Assembly (NCBI GenBank): GCA_949959185.1
Contig: CATLIX010000036.1
Coordinates: 1 to 36,739 of the forward strand
Direction: 5' to 3'
Length of the DNA: 36,739 nucleotides
From: an uncultured Eubacterium sp.
Lineage (GTDB): Bacteria > Bacillota > Clostridia > Lachnospirales > Lachnospiraceae
A program made the translations under genes and the position numbers. Shown in pieces: positions 8,377 to 17,557 of the stretch. How positions within the stretch are numbered: position 1 is the first letter of the stretch; the number at the start of each line of letters is the position of its first letter. Below the pieces are notes generated by a model. It saw only the letters and a list, made by a program, of their open reading frames with translations, ran no database searches and was not told the DNA's origin.

Positions 8377-9555
8377 TTATTCCACCACAATCGTCTCTGC
8401 TGTCTCAATGGCAGTCCGTACCATTTCATCAATCTTTTCTTTCAGATGAGTTTCCGAACGCCTGATTACTTTCAGACTGGGTTTTGTTACCGGGTGCTTT
8501 GCCACAAAAATGGTGCAGCAGTCCTCATAAGGCAGAACGGAAGTCTCGTAAGTGCCGATTTTCTCTGAAACTGCAATAATCTCCTGTTTGTCAAAGCCAA
8601 TCAGCGGCCGGTATACCGGAAATCTGCATACTTCGTCCGTAGCTGCCAGCGACTGCATGGTCTGGCTGGCCACCTGTCCGATACTCTCCCCGGTAATCAG
8701 CCCAAGGGAACCTGTCTCTTCCGCAAAATGCTCTGCAATCCGCATCATATAACGCCGCATGATAATGGTCAGTTCCTCATGGGGGCACTGCTCGTAAATA
8801 TACATCTGAATGTCGGTAAAATTCACCACTTTCAGATAGATGGGGCCTGCATATTTTGCCACAATCCTGGCCAGATCCACTACTTTCTGTTTTGCACGTT
8901 CGCTGGTATAAGGCGGCGCATGGAAATAAACAGCGTCAATCTTAACCCCTCGTTTTGCAATCATGTATCCGGCCACAGGGCTGTCAATGCCTCCGGACAA
9001 TAACAGCATACCTTTTCCGTTGGTGCCCACAGGCATTCCGCCCGGCCCCGGCAGAACATCCGAATAGAGATTGATTTTCTTTCGGATTTCAACATTTACC
9101 AGAATATCCGGATGGTGCACGTCCACTTTCATTTCCGGAAAAGCTTCCAGAATCCGTTCTCCCAGCGCTGCGTTTACCTCCATGGAACAGAGAGGATAAT
9201 TTTTTCTTGCCCGGCGGGTGTGGACTTTAAAGGTCATATTTTTATCCGGATAACGTCTGTCCAGCCAGGAAATCACATCCTCCGCCAGCTTTTCAAATCC
9301 CTCGTCTTCGGTAATCACCACGGGACAGATACCCACAATCCCAAACACCCGCTGAAGATGTTCCAGAGTTTCCTGATAATCATAATCCCCCAGCGCTTCC
9401 ACATAAATCCGGCCCTGTTCTCTGGTAATGGAAAATTCTCCCTCTACCGGTTTCAGGGCATATTTTATCTGCTGCACCAGTGCGGCCTCAAAGAGATGAC
9501 GATTTTTCCCCTTAATGCCGATTTCTCCGTATTTGATTAAAAATGCTTTAAACAT
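8377..9555 (-). CDS. thiI: tRNA 4-thiouridine synthase ThiI
   Basis: A 392-residue enzyme that adenylates uridine 8 of tRNA and transfers sulfur to it; in some organisms it also serves thiazole synthesis. An N-terminal ferredoxin-like and THUMP region (residues 1-165) precedes the PP-loop ATPase motif SGGIDS at 187-192. The C-terminal rhodanese domain of the E. coli enzyme is absent, as is usual in Firmicutes, so sulfur should come directly from the dedicated cysteine desulfurase encoded 37 bases upstream. The start follows GGGAGGAA. It is the last gene of the long co-directional unit and is followed by a terminator. Confidence 0.94.
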   Translation of the reverse strand: MFKAFLIKYGEIGIKGKNRHLFEAALVQQIKYALKPVEGEFSITREQGRIYVEALGDYDYQETLEHLQRVFGIVGICPVVITEDEGFEKLAEDVISWLDRRYPDKNMTFKVHTRRARKNYPLCSMEVNAALGERILEAFPEMKVDVHHPDILVNVEIRKKINLYSDVLPGPGGMPVGTNGKGMLLLSGGIDSPVAGYMIAKRGVKIDAVYFHAPPYTSERAKQKVVDLARIVAKYAGPIYLKVVNFTDIQMYIYEQCPHEELTIIMRRYMMRIAEHFAEETGSLGLITGESIGQVASQTMQSLAATDEVCRFPVYRPLIGFDKQEIIAVSEKIGTYETSVLPYEDCCTIFVAKHPVTKPSLKVIRRSETHLKEKIDEMVRTAIETAETIVVE

Positions 9556-9592
9556 ATGTTCCTCCCATCCAACTGCGTCATAAATCTGCAGA

Positions 9593-10747
9593 CTAATGTC
9601 TGGTATATCTCTGAAGTACGGGAACCAGACTTTTCAGGACATCCAGGCATTCGTCCACCTCTTCCGGAGTATTCTCTCTGCAGAAGCTGATTCGTATGGT
9701 GGAATCCAGATATTCCCGTTTTACATGGATGGCCTGAAGGGTACTGCTGGGGGCGGGTTTATTGGATGCGCAGGCGCTTCCGGCAGACACGTAAATCTCT
9801 TTGTCCTCCAGCCCGTGCAGTAATACTTCGCTGCGCACTCCGTCCACGCTGAGACTGATAATATGAGGAGCGCTGTCCCGGCCGGTCCTCCCGTTCACAT
9901 GGGCCCACTCCAGCCCTGCCAGCCCTGCCAGAAATCTCTCCTTCAGCCCATACAGATATGCCTGCTTCCCGGAAAAGTCTTCGTATGCTTCCTGGGCGGC
10001 CTGTCCCAGACCTGCAATTCCGGGCACATTTTCTGTACCGGAACGCATATTTTTCTGCTGTCCTCCGCCGTACATCACCGGTATTATTCTGGTTTTTTCT
10101 TTCACATATAAAAACCCCACCCCTTTGGGCCCGTGAATTTTATGGCCGCTGACCGACATCAGATCAATGCCCGTTCTTCCGGGATAAATCATATATTTTC
10201 CATAGGCCTGAATGGCGTCCACATGAAACAGAGTCTCCGGATTCCTGCTGTGAATCACCCTGGCCGCCTCCTCTACAGGCTCCACAGCTCCGATTTCATT
10301 ATTCACATACATGACAGATACAAGAATGGTGTCCGGCCGGATGGCATGTTCCAGTTCTTCCAGGGAAATCAGCCCGTCCCGGTCCACCTTCAGCCTGGTA
10401 ACGGTAAAGCCCTGTTCTTCCAGAAATTTCATGGGCGAAGATACCGCCGGATGTTCCACTTCCGTGGTAATCAAATGCATACCTCTGCGTCTGTTTGCCA
10501 TTGCCGCGCCCAGAATGGCCAGATTATTGGACTCTGTTCCGCCGGAAGTAAAAATCAGTTCCGACTCCTTACATTTCAGAGTCCTGCCAATCTGCTCCCT
10601 GGCTTTCCGAATCTGGTTTTCTGCTTCCATGCCCCTGACATGCAGGGAGGATGGATTGCCATAGTCTTCCGACAATGCCTGAATGATTCGTGCTTTTGCC
10701 CCGTCACAGCAGCGGGTCGTGGCCGCATTATCAAAATATGCTCCCAT
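9593..10747 (-). CDS. Cysteine desulfurase (NifS/IscS-like, partner of ThiI)
   Basis: A 384-residue PLP enzyme that takes sulfur from cysteine as a persulfide. The N-terminus YFDNAATT, the PLP lysine K203 in SVSGHKIHGPKG and the active cysteine C326 in SAGSACASNK are all present. The short active-site loop and the neighbouring thiI match the B. subtilis NifZ-ThiI pair, so tRNA thiolation is the likely role rather than general iron-sulfur assembly. The start at 10747 follows GGAGG that lies within the end of rsmE; the rsmE stop codon is separated from this ATG by one base, which indicates translational coupling. Confidence 0.92.
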   Translation of the reverse strand: MGAYFDNAATTRCCDGAKARIIQALSEDYGNPSSLHVRGMEAENQIRKAREQIGRTLKCKESELIFTSGGTESNNLAILGAAMANRRRGMHLITTEVEHPAVSSPMKFLEEQGFTVTRLKVDRDGLISLEELEHAIRPDTILVSVMYVNNEIGAVEPVEEAARVIHSRNPETLFHVDAIQAYGKYMIYPGRTGIDLMSVSGHKIHGPKGVGFLYVKEKTRIIPVMYGGGQQKNMRSGTENVPGIAGLGQAAQEAYEDFSGKQAYLYGLKERFLAGLAGLEWAHVNGRTGRDSAPHIISLSVDGVRSEVLLHGLEDKEIYVSAGSACASNKPAPSSTLQAIHVKREYLDSTIRISFCRENTPEEVDECLDVLKSLVPVLQRYTRH

Positions 10748-10748
10748 T

Positions 10749-11480
10749 CTAATCCTCCATTTCATAAAGCAGCATGGCAAGAACTGCCATTCCCGCTGTC
10801 TCCGTCCGCAGTATACGGTTCCCCAGTGAAATAATTTCCATATAATCCTTTACCGCCTCAATTTCTCCGGAGGCAAATCCGCCTTCCGGCCCGATAAAAA
10901 TTCCAATGGACGCCCCTTTTTCGATGGTTCGGAACACCTCTCTGGTGTGGGCCATACCCCGCTCCTGCTCATAGGGAAGCAGGCGTACCTCCATGGTCCG
11001 CACATACTCCGCCGCCTCGGCAAAAGAATGTACCGGGCACACGTTCGGAATGACACTTCGCTTTGACTGTTTTGCCGCGCTTTCCGCAATGGCCTGCCAG
11101 CGGATGCGTTTGTGCTCCGCCCGCTTTTCATCCAGCTTCACCACACAGTTGCCCATGGCCACCGGAATAATTTCACTGACCCCCAGTTCCACGGCTTTCT
11201 GAATCACCAAATCCATTTTATCTCCCTTGGGCAGCGCCTGAAATAAGGTGATTTTCACCGGTGGCTCCGTACCCTCACAGGATTTTAAAATCTCAAGGGT
11301 AATTTTCTCCCCTTCCGTCTTCCGGATTTCGCACAGAACATCCCTGCCCTGCTGGTCGCTGACCCGTATCTGTTCGCCCGGTTTCATACGCAGCACATTC
11401 CGAATATGATTCACATCGCTGCCCGTAATAAAGGCTTCCTTTTCCCCGATTTGCTCCGGCCCTACAAAAAACTGAAACAT
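10749..11480 (-). CDS. rsmE: 16S rRNA (uracil-1498-N3)-methyltransferase RsmE
   Basis: A 243-residue SPOUT-class methyltransferase that methylates U1498 of 16S rRNA. The N-terminal PUA-like part (HIRNVLRMKPGEQIRV) is followed by KMDLVIQKAVELGVSEI and the knot region IGPEGGFASGE and LGNRILRTETAG, which binds S-adenosylmethionine. Length is standard. It follows prmA by 13 bases and runs into the cysteine desulfurase gene. The prmA-rsmE pairing is common in Firmicutes. Confidence 0.95.
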   Translation of the reverse strand: MFQFFVGPEQIGEKEAFITGSDVNHIRNVLRMKPGEQIRVSDQQGRDVLCEIRKTEGEKITLEILKSCEGTEPPVKITLFQALPKGDKMDLVIQKAVELGVSEIIPVAMGNCVVKLDEKRAEHKRIRWQAIAESAAKQSKRSVIPNVCPVHSFAEAAEYVRTMEVRLLPYEQERGMAHTREVFRTIEKGASIGIFIGPEGGFASGEIEAVKDYMEIISLGNRILRTETAGMAVLAMLLYEMED

Positions 11481-11493
11481 ATCTCTCTCCTGT

Positions 11494-12444
11494 CTACCTG
11501 TTTTCTGCGGTAATGCTGACCCACTCTCCCTGACGGTTCACTTCCAGAACGGTCAGTCCTGCATGTTGAATGGCTTCTTTTACCGCTTCTTCTTTAAAGT
11601 CAATAATACCGCTGGTAATATAAATACCGCCCTTTTTCAGATGACGGGGAATCACCGGCGTCAGGGGAATAATAATATCGGCCAGAATATTTGCCGCCAC
11701 AATATCATAATCCCCTCCCACCTGTTCCTGCAGTTTCCTGTCCTCTATCAGGTTCCCGTGCAAAAACCGGCTGCCTTCCTCCGGCAGACGGTTGAGCCGC
11801 CAGTTGTCAAGGGAAGCCTGTATACACAGGGAATCAATGTCTGTTCCGGTTACATGGGAGGCTCCCAGTTTATGGCTGACCAGCGAGAGAATGCCGCTTC
11901 CGCAGCCCACATCCAGTATCCGGTCCCCCGCCTTCATATGGCGGCATAACTGCCGGATGCAGAGCTGGGTGGTCTCATGTCTTCCTGTTCCAAAAGAAGT
12001 TCCGGGGTCTATTTCAATGGTAATCCGGCTGTCTGACTCCTCCGGCCAGGGCTCCCAGGTGGGCTTAATCAGGATATGTTCAATGGTAAAGGCTTTAAAA
12101 TACTGTTTCCAGTTATTCACCCAGTCTTTGTCTTCTGTCTCTCCCTGGGTAATCGTTCCCTCGCCCAGGTTCACAAACAGCCGCAGAGATTCCAGTTCTT
12201 CTCTCACCTGTTCCAGCAGCGCCCCGTCGTCCTTTCCTTCCTCCAGAAAAAAACTTACTCTGGCACTTCCGTCATCCGGCGGCAGCTCCGGAAGAATATC
12301 AATATACATTTTTTCCTTATCCTCTGCCGATAAGGGAATATTATCTTCAATCTGCACCCCTTCCACACCCAGATCCGCCAGCATACTGCTGATAAAATCC
12401 TCTGCCTGGGTGGTGGTCTGAATGGTATATTTTTTCCACTTCAT
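11494..12444 (-). CDS. prmA: Ribosomal protein L11 methyltransferase PrmA
   Basis: A 316-residue S-adenosylmethionine-dependent enzyme that methylates ribosomal protein L11. The N-terminal substrate-recognition domain (about residues 1-110) precedes the Rossmann core with PGTSFGTGRHETT, motif I ILDVGCGSGILSL and NILADIIIPL. All hallmark motifs are intact. It starts 17 bases after the YhgE gene, so it appears to be read from the same transcript as the surface-modification genes upstream. Confidence 0.95.
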   Translation of the reverse strand: MKWKKYTIQTTTQAEDFISSMLADLGVEGVQIEDNIPLSAEDKEKMYIDILPELPPDDGSARVSFFLEEGKDDGALLEQVREELESLRLFVNLGEGTITQGETEDKDWVNNWKQYFKAFTIEHILIKPTWEPWPEESDSRITIEIDPGTSFGTGRHETTQLCIRQLCRHMKAGDRILDVGCGSGILSLVSHKLGASHVTGTDIDSLCIQASLDNWRLNRLPEEGSRFLHGNLIEDRKLQEQVGGDYDIVAANILADIIIPLTPVIPRHLKKGGIYITSGIIDFKEEAVKEAIQHAGLTVLEVNRQGEWVSITAENR

Positions 12445-12461
12445 ACAGAATCCTCCCTGCT

Positions 12462-14765
12462 TTACATAATTCCCGTGTCTTCCAGATGTTCCTCAAAGAA
12501 ATTGTTCAGCTTTATCAGAGGAGTACGGAATACCGTACCAAACAGGAAGAAAATGGGAAAGTACACAAACAGTTTCAGCAGGCTGACAATGTATGTATTT
12601 CCATAGAATCCCGCAATGGCCTCCCGCATGGCGTTCATGCCATGGGTGAAAGGCAGAAACGGATTAATCTTATTGAAAAAGCTGGGCGTGACTTCTATGG
12701 GGAAGGTTCCGCCTGCTCCGGCCACCTGCAGTACCAGCAGCACCACTGCAATGGCTTTTCCCACATCTCCAAAGGTAATGGTCAGGGTATAAATCACATT
12801 GGAAAATACAATGCCTGCCACAACTCCCACAAAAATATACAGACCGGGATGGATACACTGAATTTTCAGCCAGTACAGATCACCCAGACAGATAATCACG
12901 CTCTGGAGGATTGCAAATATCATAAAAATCAGATAACGCCCCATATACAGCTCAAAGGGCCTGTACTTGCTGACTGCCAGAGTTTCATCTTCCCTGGCCT
13001 TGCATTTGAGAATGGAAACCAGCACCAGTCCTCCCACCCACATGGCAAGGATGGAATAAAACGGGGACAGCGCGGAGCCGTAATTGGCAATGGGATAAAT
13101 TTTTTCTGTTTTCAGTTCCACCGGAGAAGACAGAAAACTGCCGATAGCTTCCGGCGTATTGTCGTATTCGTCCAGATTTACTCCGAATTTCTCCAGAAGG
13201 AATTCTTTCAGACTGTCCACAAGGCTCTTTTCGGAGCTGTCCTGTACCTTTTTCAGGATTTCTTTCACGTTTTCCAGACTGGTAATTCCGGAAGAAACCA
13301 GCTCTTTGGAATTTTTCAGCACCTCTGCCACAGAATCCATGGAACTGCCCAGGGAATCCATGGCGGTACCTGCGCTTTTAATAGTATTATCTGCAATAGG
13401 CGCCAGTGATTTTACAGAAGCCAGTTCCGAGCGGACAGAAGCCAGCCTGCTGTTCATATCCGATACAATGTTTTCGATTTCTCCCCGCGCCAGATTCCGG
13501 TATCCTTCCAAGGCAGAGTGCATGGTATTTGCCGCCTCATTCAGTTCATCCCGAAGCTGACGGACGGATTCTGACGCATCCTTATCCTCATTCAGCAGCT
13601 GAACCGCCCGGTCAATGGAAGATTCCGCCTTTGTCAGGGAAGCATTGGCGCTTTCCAGTTTTCCGACCAGCTCCTTTACCCCCTGGAGGTTGTACAAAAA
13701 GGAATTTCCCTTTAAAATATCCATCAGTCCGCTGTTGATATTTTTGATTCCTGCAATCTGATTTTTCATGGCTGACAACAATTCAATGGCTGACTGAGCG
13801 TCCTCATCCAGATTTTTCTCCAGAACTTCCAGCCGGCTGATCAGATTATCCAGATTGCTGTTTATGGATTCCAGAACCGTATCATAAACGCCGGGCGTAG
13901 CGCCGGAAATATGTTCCAGTGATTCACTCTTCTGAAAGTCCTCCTGGCTGTTCTGCAGATTTGACAGACTTTCATCCGTAATCTGAATGGTGGTTCTTAA
14001 GGATTCCACCAGACTGTCCATGGCTTTGGAAGTATCGCCAAAGGCATCTATGGTCCCCACCAGGCTGTCTATGGACACATTCAGATTCTTCATGGTCTCA
14101 ATGGCGTGTTCCACCGATACAATATTATCGGATAACGACACATGCTCAAAGAGTTTCTCGTCTATTTTTCCTTCAGTTTCAGAAACCCTCTCCGCAATCT
14201 TCATCACCGTATCTCCCATCACGGTCACAATCTGGGAAATAAAGGTCTCGTTCACCTGCTGCTGAATGGCCCCGGCCCCTTTATCCGTAATCTTCGGTGC
14301 GATGGCGTTCTTCTTTTCATTCACATAATACTCAATCTGAGGTCTTGTAATATCTTTTCTCAGAACACTGGTCATGTCCTGGCTGAAATCCTCCGGGATT
14401 ACCACCGCAGCATAGTATTTGCCGCTTTTTACCCCGGCAATGGCCTCCTCCTGATTCGTAAATTTCCACCCAATCTGATCGTTTCCTGTAAGGCTCTCAA
14501 TAATGCTGTCGCCAATGTTCATCTCCACTCCCTGAATCGTGGTTCCCTCATCCACATTCGCCACAGCCATAGCCAGATTATTGGTACTTCCATAAGGGTC
14601 CCAGCTTGCCTTAATATTAAACCAGGCATAAAGGGAAGGCAGAATCAGCACCCCCACAGCCACAACAGCCGCTATGGGATTGGTAAATATTTTTTTAAAA
14701 TCATGTACCATAATCCCCAGAATTTTGCCGGTACTTCCCTTTACTATACCTGCTGCTTTTTTCAT
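12462..14765 (-). CDS. YhgE/Pip-family membrane protein
   Basis: A 767-residue protein of the YhgE/Pip family, related to ABC-2 type membrane proteins and to the lactococcal phage infection protein Pip. A single N-terminal membrane segment (about residues 28-50, AAVVAVGVLILPSLYAWFNI) is followed by a large extracytoplasmic region rich in predicted coiled coil (about 200-560) and then five or six C-terminal membrane segments. Pip is a phage receptor in Lactococcus; the physiological role of the family is unsettled, with export or envelope functions proposed. Its ATG overlaps the stop codon of the SGNH gene by four bases, tying it to the dlt-like genes. No ATPase lies nearby. Confidence 0.88.
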   Translation of the reverse strand: MKKAAGIVKGSTGKILGIMVHDFKKIFTNPIAAVVAVGVLILPSLYAWFNIKASWDPYGSTNNLAMAVANVDEGTTIQGVEMNIGDSIIESLTGNDQIGWKFTNQEEAIAGVKSGKYYAAVVIPEDFSQDMTSVLRKDITRPQIEYYVNEKKNAIAPKITDKGAGAIQQQVNETFISQIVTVMGDTVMKIAERVSETEGKIDEKLFEHVSLSDNIVSVEHAIETMKNLNVSIDSLVGTIDAFGDTSKAMDSLVESLRTTIQITDESLSNLQNSQEDFQKSESLEHISGATPGVYDTVLESINSNLDNLISRLEVLEKNLDEDAQSAIELLSAMKNQIAGIKNINSGLMDILKGNSFLYNLQGVKELVGKLESANASLTKAESSIDRAVQLLNEDKDASESVRQLRDELNEAANTMHSALEGYRNLARGEIENIVSDMNSRLASVRSELASVKSLAPIADNTIKSAGTAMDSLGSSMDSVAEVLKNSKELVSSGITSLENVKEILKKVQDSSEKSLVDSLKEFLLEKFGVNLDEYDNTPEAIGSFLSSPVELKTEKIYPIANYGSALSPFYSILAMWVGGLVLVSILKCKAREDETLAVSKYRPFELYMGRYLIFMIFAILQSVIICLGDLYWLKIQCIHPGLYIFVGVVAGIVFSNVIYTLTITFGDVGKAIAVVLLVLQVAGAGGTFPIEVTPSFFNKINPFLPFTHGMNAMREAIAGFYGNTYIVSLLKLFVYFPIFFLFGTVFRTPLIKLNNFFEEHLEDTGIM

Positions 14766-15727
14766 AAAAAATCCTCCACCAACTGTACGCTGAACGCTTC
14801 CGCCTGCCCTGCACTCATATGCCCCTCATAGTCCGTAAAAGCATTCAGACTGTCATCAAAGTTCTCAATTTCTGTTCCAGGACGGTTATAATTCCAGTAA
14901 TCAATCCCCATTTTCCCCAGATATTCCGTGAAAAAGTTATCTGCCTCCTGAAAATTTTCCCCATATTTATCCAGAACCTCTCCGGGAACCGGAGTGGTCA
15001 GAACTACCAGGCGGATTCCCATTTTCTCACAGAAAGCTGCCATTTTCTCAAAATACCGAAAAGAATCTTCGTTTTTTTCCTTCTCATCCCAGAGTACCAG
15101 ATTTTTTTCCGGCTTCTCTCCCGGTATGGGACGGTTGCGCATAAATCCGTCCATGTAACCGTATCCATCCCACTGAAAGAGAGATTCTTCCCGGTTCCGA
15201 TACTCCGGGCTCCGCTTACGGGCTATAATTTCTTTCATATCCCGAAACTGCCCGCGATAGTAGAACCAGGGGAACAGGGCTGCCCTGAAATCCAGCTTCC
15301 ATTCCTTATTCAGAAAATACTCTGCTTTCGTAAAAGACCAGGGCATTTCATAATAGGCACGGTTAAAATCTCCCCTTTGTCCTTCCGGCGTACACCAGTA
15401 GCCGAAATCCAGTTCATATACTACGGTTTTCGGTATGCTTTTTTCACAGACCATTTTCAGAAGATAATAAGCATCTCTGGGATATTCTCCGCCCATACAC
15501 AGATTGATGGCTTTCTCTCCTGTCTGCTCCTCCACTATTCTGGGGCTGATTCCGTTCAATCCATGGGAAGTTCCCAGAAATACCGTGTCATGAGCCTGGC
15601 TTACTCCTTCATAAATCATAAAATTCACATAACTGGCGGGTATCAGGGCGTAATTCAATCCCAGATTCACCACTGTCAGAAGCAGAATCACCGCTGCCGG
15701 TATTGCAATTTTCCTAAAACTGCGCAT
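14762..15727 (-). CDS. DltD/AlgJ-like SGNH-type membrane-anchored protein
   Basis: A 321-residue protein with one N-terminal membrane segment (about residues 7-27) and an extracytoplasmic SGNH-hydrolase-like domain. The candidate catalytic serine is Ser54 in VFLGTSHGLNGIS, and a C-terminal TDYEGHMS supplies a possible Asp/His pair. In dlt and alginate-acetylation systems such proteins work beside the MBOAT protein to transfer the acyl group to the final polymer, and this gene overlaps the MBOAT gene by 14 bases. The start at 15727 was chosen because AGGAGG lies seven bases upstream. It is assigned by architecture and context; overall similarity to true DltD looks weak. Confidence 0.72.
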   Translation of the reverse strand: MRSFRKIAIPAAVILLLTVVNLGLNYALIPASYVNFMIYEGVSQAHDTVFLGTSHGLNGISPRIVEEQTGEKAINLCMGGEYPRDAYYLLKMVCEKSIPKTVVYELDFGYWCTPEGQRGDFNRAYYEMPWSFTKAEYFLNKEWKLDFRAALFPWFYYRGQFRDMKEIIARKRSPEYRNREESLFQWDGYGYMDGFMRNRPIPGEKPEKNLVLWDEKEKNEDSFRYFEKMAAFCEKMGIRLVVLTTPVPGEVLDKYGENFQEADNFFTEYLGKMGIDYWNYNRPGTEIENFDDSLNAFTDYEGHMSAGQAEAFSVQLVEDFL

Positions 15728-17252
15728 ATATAAATCCTCCTGCCTCTCCGGAAGGCTGTCCAAGTGCAGGCAGCGCCAGAATCAGACACAGATAAACTGC
15801 CGATTTCACCAGCCAGTTCTGTCTCTCAAAAATTTCCAACAGTTTTCTGCCCTGTTCCTCCATCAGACTCACCGCAAATACAAGGAGGCACCCGCAAAGA
15901 ACCACTCCAATGGCTATAAGGGTATAAGTGGTGCCGCTGGCTTCCCCAATCTCAATTCCCGGCTCCAGAATCTGATGCAGGTCAAAATGGGTCAGGGTAT
16001 TTTTCATCATAAGCAAAGCGGTGGGCACATCCTCTGCCCGGTCAAAAAACCAGCTGATATTCACCAACAGGAAAGTCCTTGTAATCTGAAACAGATGAAA
16101 TCCCCGGCTGTCCCCGGAAATATGAAACGCTTTCTTCCATTTCCGGTAAGAGGGAGCCATCAGGCCGCTGAACGCAATAATCAGTCCGTTGTAAAGTCCG
16201 TAGATGATAAATTTCCAGGCGGCCCCGTGCCAGATTCCAACCACCAGAAAGACTATGATATTGGCAAGGCAGATGGGCAGAGTTCGCCCGTTCTGTTTTC
16301 CGCATGTTTTCCGGGCGAATCCGGAAAAACTCTTCATCCAGCCGGACAGGGACACAGGATAAAATACATAATCTTTCATCCAGGTTCCCAGGGTAATGTG
16401 CCACCGATGCCAGAAATCCGTAATGGAAACTGCAAAATAAGGCCGCCGGAAATTCTCATCCAGCTTTATGCCGAACAGTTCTCCGATTCCGATTACCACA
16501 TCCATGCCGCCGGAAAAATCACAGTAAAGCTGTATACTGTATCCTAACACACCAATGATTCCAAGTCCATCGTAAATATCCGGATGGTCAAAAATAGCAT
16601 TGACAAAAATTACCGCGTTGTCCGCAATCACCATTTTCTTAAAGTAGCCCCACAAAATCCGCAGTACGGCCTGCTCTGTCCTGCTCCGGTCAAAGGAATG
16701 GCTCTCATACAGCTGGCTGCCCAGAGTGCTGAACCTGCCGATGGGGCCCTGCAGAATTTGCGGAAAAAAGGATACAAAAAGAGCAAAACGGAACAGATTA
16801 TGTTCCGCTTTCGTCCTGCCCCAATATATGTCCAGAATATACCCCATGGACTGAAAGGTATAAAAGGATATTCCAAGAGGCAGCAAAAGCTGCATCATGT
16901 CAAAGTCCGCACCCGTCAGATGACTGACCGTGCCAATGGCAAAATTAGTATATTTCAGCACTCCCAGAATTCCAAAATTCAGAATCAGGGCACATGCTGT
17001 TATCTGCTTCTTCTTCCTCCCGGCCTTTTTCCGGTCTGAAATCCGCCCGGAAACACTCTCCACTCCAATGCCGGCCAGCCAGGAAGTCACTGTGGTAAAT
17101 GCCAGAAAACAGGCCGCCCGGATTCCTCCGCTGAGATAATAAACATAGCTGAATCCCAGCAGCCACATCCACTGGTATTTGCGGGGAATCAGATAATACC
17201 CCGCTGCGGCCAGAACCACAAACACTAAAAATTCCATGGAAATCAATGACAT
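15714..17252 (-). CDS. MBOAT-family O-acyltransferase (DltB/AlgI-like)
   Basis: A 512-residue polytopic membrane acyltransferase of the MBOAT family. Hallmarks are PLGISFYTFQSMGYILD (about 125-141), QGPIGRF, DFWHRWHITLGTWMKDY (279-295) and the catalytic His342 in VVGIWHGAAWKF. DltB and AlgI relatives move an acyl group across the membrane from a carrier to a surface polymer. A carrier protein gene ends 15 bases upstream and an SGNH gene overlaps downstream, the same trio as in dltBCD. The start follows GGAGG. The acyl donor is unknown; see the decarboxylase entry. Confidence 0.92.
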   Translation of the reverse strand: MSLISMEFLVFVVLAAAGYYLIPRKYQWMWLLGFSYVYYLSGGIRAACFLAFTTVTSWLAGIGVESVSGRISDRKKAGRKKKQITACALILNFGILGVLKYTNFAIGTVSHLTGADFDMMQLLLPLGISFYTFQSMGYILDIYWGRTKAEHNLFRFALFVSFFPQILQGPIGRFSTLGSQLYESHSFDRSRTEQAVLRILWGYFKKMVIADNAVIFVNAIFDHPDIYDGLGIIGVLGYSIQLYCDFSGGMDVVIGIGELFGIKLDENFRRPYFAVSITDFWHRWHITLGTWMKDYVFYPVSLSGWMKSFSGFARKTCGKQNGRTLPICLANIIVFLVVGIWHGAAWKFIIYGLYNGLIIAFSGLMAPSYRKWKKAFHISGDSRGFHLFQITRTFLLVNISWFFDRAEDVPTALLMMKNTLTHFDLHQILEPGIEIGEASGTTYTLIAIGVVLCGCLLVFAVSLMEEQGRKLLEIFERQNWLVKSAVYLCLILALPALGQPSGEAGGFIYAQF

Positions 17253-17267
17253 AAGACTGCCTCCGCC

Positions 17268-17495
17268 CTATTCGTCCTGCAGTCTTACTACCATTGCCCA
17301 CAACGCTTTCGCAGAATTGAAATTCTCCGGTATAATATCCGCAGGAGTAATGGAAATTCCAAACTCCTCCTGCAGTTCGCTTACAATAGACAAAATGGCA
17401 AATGAGTCCAGAACTCCGTCATCAATCAGTGTTTCACAGGTATCAAAATCGGCATCCGGCTGGATGTCCTCCAAAATCTCCAGTAATTTTTCCAT
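17268..17495 (-). CDS. Acyl/aminoacyl carrier protein (DltC-like)
   Basis: A 75-residue carrier protein. The phosphopantetheine attachment serine is Ser31 in DDGVLDSFAIL, followed by the acidic helix ELQEEFGISI that normally docks partner enzymes. Such small stand-alone carriers include DltC, which holds D-alanine, and BtrI, which holds glutamate and GABA. It lies between the decarboxylase gene (62 bases upstream) and the MBOAT gene, so it probably hands a tethered amino acid to the membrane enzyme. No adenylating or ligase gene that could load it is present in the window. Confidence 0.88.
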   Translation of the reverse strand: MEKLLEILEDIQPDADFDTCETLIDDGVLDSFAILSIVSELQEEFGISITPADIIPENFNSAKALWAMVVRLQDE

Positions 17496-17557
17496 ATCTT
17501 TTCCTTTCTGTCATGTATTCTGACAATTGAATGGCCTCTCAGTAATCCATATATATG

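Noticed and set aside
8377-9555. Truncated ThiI lacking the rhodanese domain
   Set aside because: The short form is normal for Firmicutes, which pair ThiI with a dedicated cysteine desulfurase.
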